Assembly: GCA_964557085.1 (NCBI GenBank) | Contig: CAZKYS010000135.1 | Span: 1-5,851, forward strand | Direction: 5' to 3' | Length of the DNA: 5,851 nt | Origin: Pseudaquidulcibacter sp964557085 | GTDB taxonomy: Bacteria; Pseudomonadota; Alphaproteobacteria; Caulobacterales; Aquidulcibacteraceae | Part shown: positions 5,358 to 5,851 of the stretch, one piece after another | Layout: the number at the start of each line of letters is the position of its first letter | Numbering within the stretch: position 1 is the stretch's first letter | The notes under the pieces: model-generated | Seen by the model: the letters and a program-made list of their open reading frames with translations, nothing else | What the model was told of the DNA's origin: nothing | The model's database searches: none | Translations under genes and position numbers: made by a program

Positions 5358-5364
5358 CACGTCA
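5352..5364. promoter_or_regulatory. TGAC-N5-GTCA palindrome over the -35, possible operator
   Basis: TGAC and GTCA are perfect arms around ATCAC, covering the -35 of the proposed DUF4189 promoter. The position would suit a repressor, or an activator contacting polymerase. Four-base arms are short, so this is a candidate only. Confidence 0.3.
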
Positions 5365-5372
5365 ATAATCGG

Positions 5373-5426
5373 AAAAAATATTAAATTGAAAAATTTACAC
5401 ATATTTATTCTGTGTGCTTTTCAATT
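5373..5426 (-). terminator. Nested inverted repeat with T-run, likely terminator of the DUF2306-like gene
   Basis: Two nested stems are visible. The outer 9-bp arms are AATTGAAAA (5384-5392) and TTTTCAATT (5418-5426), perfectly complementary. Inside them, ACACA (5397-5401) pairs with TGTGT (5411-5415) around a 9-base loop, with a small 4/2-base internal bulge. Read on the minus strand, the structure begins 16 nt after the stop codon of the 5443 gene and is followed by TAATA and six T (5373-5378). It therefore looks like an intrinsic terminator that shields the DUF4189 promoter from read-through. The outer stem is unusually AT-rich for a terminator, so a protein-binding role is possible. Confidence 0.5.
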
Positions 5427-5442
5427 GAATTTATAACATAAA

Positions 5443-5850
5443 CTATGTTTTTTTTGTGACCCAGATTGGTTTTGGAATATTGCGTCTATAGATTATAATT
5501 TCAGCCACAATAATATTAATAAGCCAACCTAAACCCATTAAGATTGAGCGTTCAAAAGTTGTTGGCTGACCAATTAATATCATCCACGGTAAATTGGTTA
5601 CAACTTGTGTTCCTGCGCCCATTCCAATTGCATAGCCGCGAAGCATCCAAGCGCTATGTTGGTTTATGTTTTTATTTTTGATTGCTTTATAGCCCAATAT
5701 TAGGCTTATTAACATCGCAACGCCAACGATTAAACGCTCTATATAAAGGATTGTGCCATCAGTTTTGGGTAAAGCGTAAAAATGCGCCATATAAAGACCC
5801 GATAAAGCCGAAATAATTCCACTTATAAAAATCACCTGACCACTATATCT
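5443..5850 (-). CDS. DUF2306-like membrane protein, 5' end missing
   Basis: The last 135 residues of a membrane protein are visible; the frame is open to the right edge, so the start lies outside. A GTG at 5833-5835 is in frame, but the codons before it (RYSGQ) fit the family's usual 'HRxSGxV' lead-in and are probably coding. Four hydrophobic segments are seen at about 6-24, 38-55, 72-93 and 102-121. The signature H-x-x-W-M-x-R (HSAWMLR) leads into GYAIGMGAGTQVVTNLPWMI, and the sequence closes with LMGLGWLINIIVAE and a basic tail. This matches the small predicted membrane proteins grouped as DUF2306, whose function is unknown; the conserved His and Arg at a membrane boundary have been taken as possible cofactor or ion contacts, which is inference. 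A terminator-like repeat follows the stop. Confidence 0.82.
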   Translation of the reverse strand, partial: RYSGQVIFISGIISALSGLYMAHFYALPKTDGTILYIERLIVGVAMLISLILGYKAIKNKNINQHSAWMLRGYAIGMGAGTQVVTNLPWMILIGQPTTFERSILMGLGWLINIIVAEIIIYRRNIPKPIWVTKKT

Positions 5851-5851
5851 G

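Noticed and set aside
1..5851. CRISPR array, tRNA, rRNA, insertion sequence ends or attachment sites
   Set aside because: No regularly spaced repeats, cloverleaf-like sequence, transposase or integrase coding, or long terminal repeats were seen.

Overview
This AT-rich window most likely comes from an alphaproteobacterial chromosome, probably a Sphingomonadales relative. The evidence is protein content: a BolA protein beginning MGPI with an ESHF and VHAL core, divergent from a J-domain protein with a Cys/His N-terminal domain. A DoxX protein carrying a WFVGEHGTGGSEY signature, DUF2147 and DUF4189 secreted proteins, and a DUF2306-like membrane protein also fit. The assignment rests on remembered family likeness, not on a search. 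No mobile element, tRNA, rRNA or CRISPR array was seen.

Layout. Positions 2-1415 hold two plus-strand genes 10 bp apart. The first is cut by the window edge. Both encode proteins I do not recognise, and the second has a signal peptide. The second runs 17 bp into the tail of a minus-strand doxX-family gene (1399-1812). A 233-bp divergent gap (1813-2045) carries a plausible doxX promoter overlapped by an inverted repeat, then a plus-strand acyltransferase-3 membrane enzyme (2046-3176). Convergent to it, only 11 bp away, is a secreted DUF2147 protein (3188-3577, minus), preceded by the J-domain gene (3644-4270, minus). A 52-bp divergent gap separates the J-domain gene from bolA (4323-4640, plus). 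A secreted Cys-rich DUF4189 protein (4711-5220, minus) follows. The gap 5221-5442 holds its likely promoter and a large terminator-like inverted repeat. That repeat lies after the last gene, a DUF2306-like membrane protein (5443-5850, minus), which is cut by the right edge. No gene-free stretch exceeds 300 bases.

The genes do not form one pathway. The clearest linkage is the divergent J-protein/BolA pair, which points to protein folding and Fe-S or thiol homeostasis. The rest are envelope functions: O-acylation of a surface glycan, small secreted disulfide-rich proteins, and small membrane proteins. I see no convincing new system. The most useful leads are the unidentified gene pair at the left, an apparently leaderless J-protein transcript, a lengthened loop in BolA, and palindromes over two promoters.
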